DNA of 23,801 bases from Symbiobacteriaceae bacterium (GTDB lineage: Bacteria; Bacillota; JAAYKD01; WRDA01): contig WREE01000007.1 in the NCBI GenBank assembly GCA_009779515.1, positions 1 through 23,801 of the forward strand. Direction: 5' to 3'. The notes below the pieces were generated by a model. It was not told the origin of the DNA. It made no database searches and saw only the letters and a list, made by a program, of their open reading frames with translations. This document shows, piece by piece, positions 22,221-23,801 of this stretch (positions are counted from its first letter, which is position 1; each line of letters opens with the position of its first letter). A program made the position numbers and the translations under genes.

Positions 22221-23801
22221 TCAACGAACTGTTACACAAACCAGATCCGAAAACAGCGGAGGAAGGTTCAGGGGATTCCTACCTTGCTGAGCTAAGGAGA
22301 GCCAGGCTGTAGCACCAAGATGCTGACGTTGGTCGTAGGTCCAGGGAGCTCCGCTACCGGCAATATAGAAACCAGTGGGTAGGCCGTTGCGGTCGGCAGC
22401 GTAAATCCCACCATCAGGTAAACGGTGTTCAGGGTCATTGAGAAAGGCCATGATCTCCTGGTACTTTTCCAGTTGTCCATGAAACAGATAGCAGAGAGCA
22501 ACCTGAGCGGTTCCTTCAAACCAGACACCTTCATGGATACCGTCGACCCCAACACTAAAGCTATACCCGCTCTCATACGCCAGATGCTCTTCGATGAAAC
22601 CCAACACCTTATCTGCTTCCTTAAAACCCTCGCCCAGCACTAACAGTGCCCAAGTTTGGCAGTCCAGAGGAATAATCTCTTTGCTGATGGTGACGCCATC
22701 TTCCTCAGTTCCGGTGTAGAAGCATCCTCGCTCCGCATCATACATACTCAAAACAAAGGAGCGCGCTGCCGCCGATGCCTGCTGATACTTTCCTTCCCCG
22801 GTCTGTTCTCCTAAGCGGGCGAAGGCGGTGATCAGATCGATGTTATGCTCCGTAGATTTGAACAGCGCCGGTTGGGAATCACCGTCGTGACCCTGGAAGC
22901 CGCCGCTAAACCCGCCTCCCTTAGCCTGAGTGTCACCCAGCGTCAGGACCAAATCGCCAATCTTACCAGCGGCTTCGAGATAGTCGGCTCTCTCCGGCAG
23001 CATCTCTGCCATCTCGCACAGCGCCAGAATAGTCCAGGCCAGATTGCCGGTAGAAGTGGAAACCGCGTAGACATCTTCCAGCCAAAGGTTGGACTTAAAG
23101 TCGTAGAACCCAGGCAACCGGGCAAAGTCGTGTCCAGAGGACGATTGCCAGCCGGGGAAGCTGCGGGGATCCCCACTCATGTAAGCGTTACGCAGGCGAC
23201 CATCGTTGAAGGTGCGGTCATTTGCCACCGCGTAGACCATGGCATCGGCAATTTGCCTGGCGCGCTCTTCTTCACCAGCGTAGCACAGGGTCAGCAAGGC
23301 AACTGCGTTATCATAGAGGTAAGCGAAGTTGTTGATCTCTGCTCCTTCTTCGCCGGGAAGATACGGGGCATAGCTGTGGAGCAGGAAGGGAGTAGCAGGA
23401 GTCGTAGCTGCCAACCTGTAGTATATCTCGTCTAGGGCAAAGCGGATAGAGTCTCTCCCCTGGTTGGAGGTATCGTTGGCTACCCAACCAAACCCGCAGG
23501 CTATACGGCTCAGATCGACGCCAACCAGCGGAATCTCGTATTGTTGCCACTCTTGACTCAGGGTGGTGATTAAAGAAACTTTGGCTGTGGAGTCGGCATA
23601 CATTTCCCGGGAGGTTCCATGGTGCCCCAACCCACCCAGGAAGAACTCCACCGTTTCCCCACCTTCTTCACCTCGGGCGTGAAACACCAAGTGGGTTGCT
23701 CCCCGAAGATCCAGCGCCGCATCTACTTCTCCGAAATGCGCCAGCGGTTCCGTTGCTCCAGCCGGAAGCCAGCCGTTTAAAAACATATAACCTCCCCAGG
23801 G
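22221..23801 (-). CDS. Glycoside-hydrolase-like protein with carbohydrate-binding-type N-terminal domain (5' end outside window)
   Basis: The frame is open from the right edge of the window (PWGGY, then MFLNGW) to the TGA at 22221. Residues 1-120 look like a beta-sandwich binding module (LDLRGATHLVFHARGEEGGETVEFFLGGLG; WQQYEIPL). The rest is rich in alternating helices with aromatic/Gly motifs (NNFAYLYDNAVALLTLCYAGEEERARQIADAMVYA, SSTGNLAWTILAL-type, EGTAQVALCY), typical of an alpha/alpha six-hairpin toroid as in many glycosidases and lyases. ATG 23786 has a GGGGAGG nearby, but the WGGYMFLNG junction reads as the middle of a domain and there is no signal peptide, so the true start is probably upstream. 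The last few residues (SDLVCVTVR) lie at the cluster junction and may not be ancestral. Confidence 0.6.
   Translation of the reverse strand, partial: PWGGYMFLNGWLPAGATEPLAHFGEVDAALDLRGATHLVFHARGEEGGETVEFFLGGLGHHGTSREMYADSTAKVSLITTLSQEWQQYEIPLVGVDLSRIACGFGWVANDTSNQGRDSIRFALDEIYYRLAATTPATPFLLHSYAPYLPGEEGAEINNFAYLYDNAVALLTLCYAGEEERARQIADAMVYAVANDRTFNDGRLRNAYMSGDPRSFPGWQSSSGHDFARLPGFYDFKSNLWLEDVYAVSTSTGNLAWTILALCEMAEMLPERADYLEAAGKIGDLVLTLGDTQAKGGGFSGGFQGHDGDSQPALFKSTEHNIDLITAFARLGEQTGEGKYQQASAAARSFVLSMYDAERGCFYTGTEEDGVTISKEIIPLDCQTWALLVLGEGFKEADKVLGFIEEHLAYESGYSFSVGVDGIHEGVWFEGTAQVALCYLFHGQLEKYQEIMAFLNDPEHRLPDGGIYAADRNGLPTGFYIAGSGAPWTYDQRQHLGATAWLSLAQQGRNPLNLPPLFSDLVCVTVR

Noticed and set aside
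22845..23435. A 196-codon plus-strand reading frame opposite the glycosidase-like gene.
   Set aside because: It is antisense to a clearly coding frame and its product shows no recognisable domain pattern.

Overview
The window looks like chromosome from an anaerobic bacterium. It carries a single-chain pyruvate:ferredoxin oxidoreductase, a selenocysteine tRNA, a BMP-type nucleoside ABC importer and purine-rich Shine-Dalgarno sites. A clostridial/Bacillota-like host is my best guess, but no rRNA or marker gene here proves it. There are two compositional zones. The backbone (about 1-14780 and 22220-23801) is near 50% G+C by eye. The stretch from about 14840 to 22210 is richer in A/T (hand counts: 31/60 G+C at 12001-12060, against 25/60 at 16021-16080 and 22/60 at 20461-20520).

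Backbone, left to right: the 3' end of speD (SAM decarboxylase); a beta-lactamase-fold serine hydrolase; a four-gene BMP-family ABC importer (lipoprotein, double ATPase, two permeases) with a foldable intergenic leader before the ATPase gene; on the minus strand an SRAP/YedK protein; an ECF sigma factor with a strong promoter and a downstream membrane-bound anti-sigma-like protein; a minus-strand orphan gene; a SpoU/TrmH RNA methyltransferase; nifJ-type PFOR; and tRNA-Sec followed by a strong terminator.

Directly after tRNA-Sec comes a compact, single-direction gene cluster that reads as one operon under an ArsR-type regulator with a consensus promoter and an overlapping operator-like palindrome. 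Its order is arsR; dihydrolipoamide dehydrogenase; a stand-alone HdrA N-terminal-like domain; a two-cluster ferredoxin; a DGC-domain/GcvH (lipoyl carrier) fusion; two more DGC-type cysteine proteins; lipoate-protein ligase; a 550-residue ferredoxin/DUF2703/Cys-rich/ArsM fusion; and a small Cys-rich DUF6485-like protein. The cluster contains a lipoyl carrier protein, the enzyme to load it, the flavoenzyme to redox-cycle it, ferredoxin-type electron carriers and an arsenite methyltransferase, but no glycine-cleavage enzymes, arsenate reductase or efflux pump. I infer a lipoyl-arm-dependent arsenic binding, reduction and methylation system. Its overall layout recalls the sHdr/LbpA sulfur-oxidation system. 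This is the most interesting part of the window.

After the cluster, the backbone resumes on the minus strand with a carbohydrate-active-enzyme-like protein that runs off the right edge.
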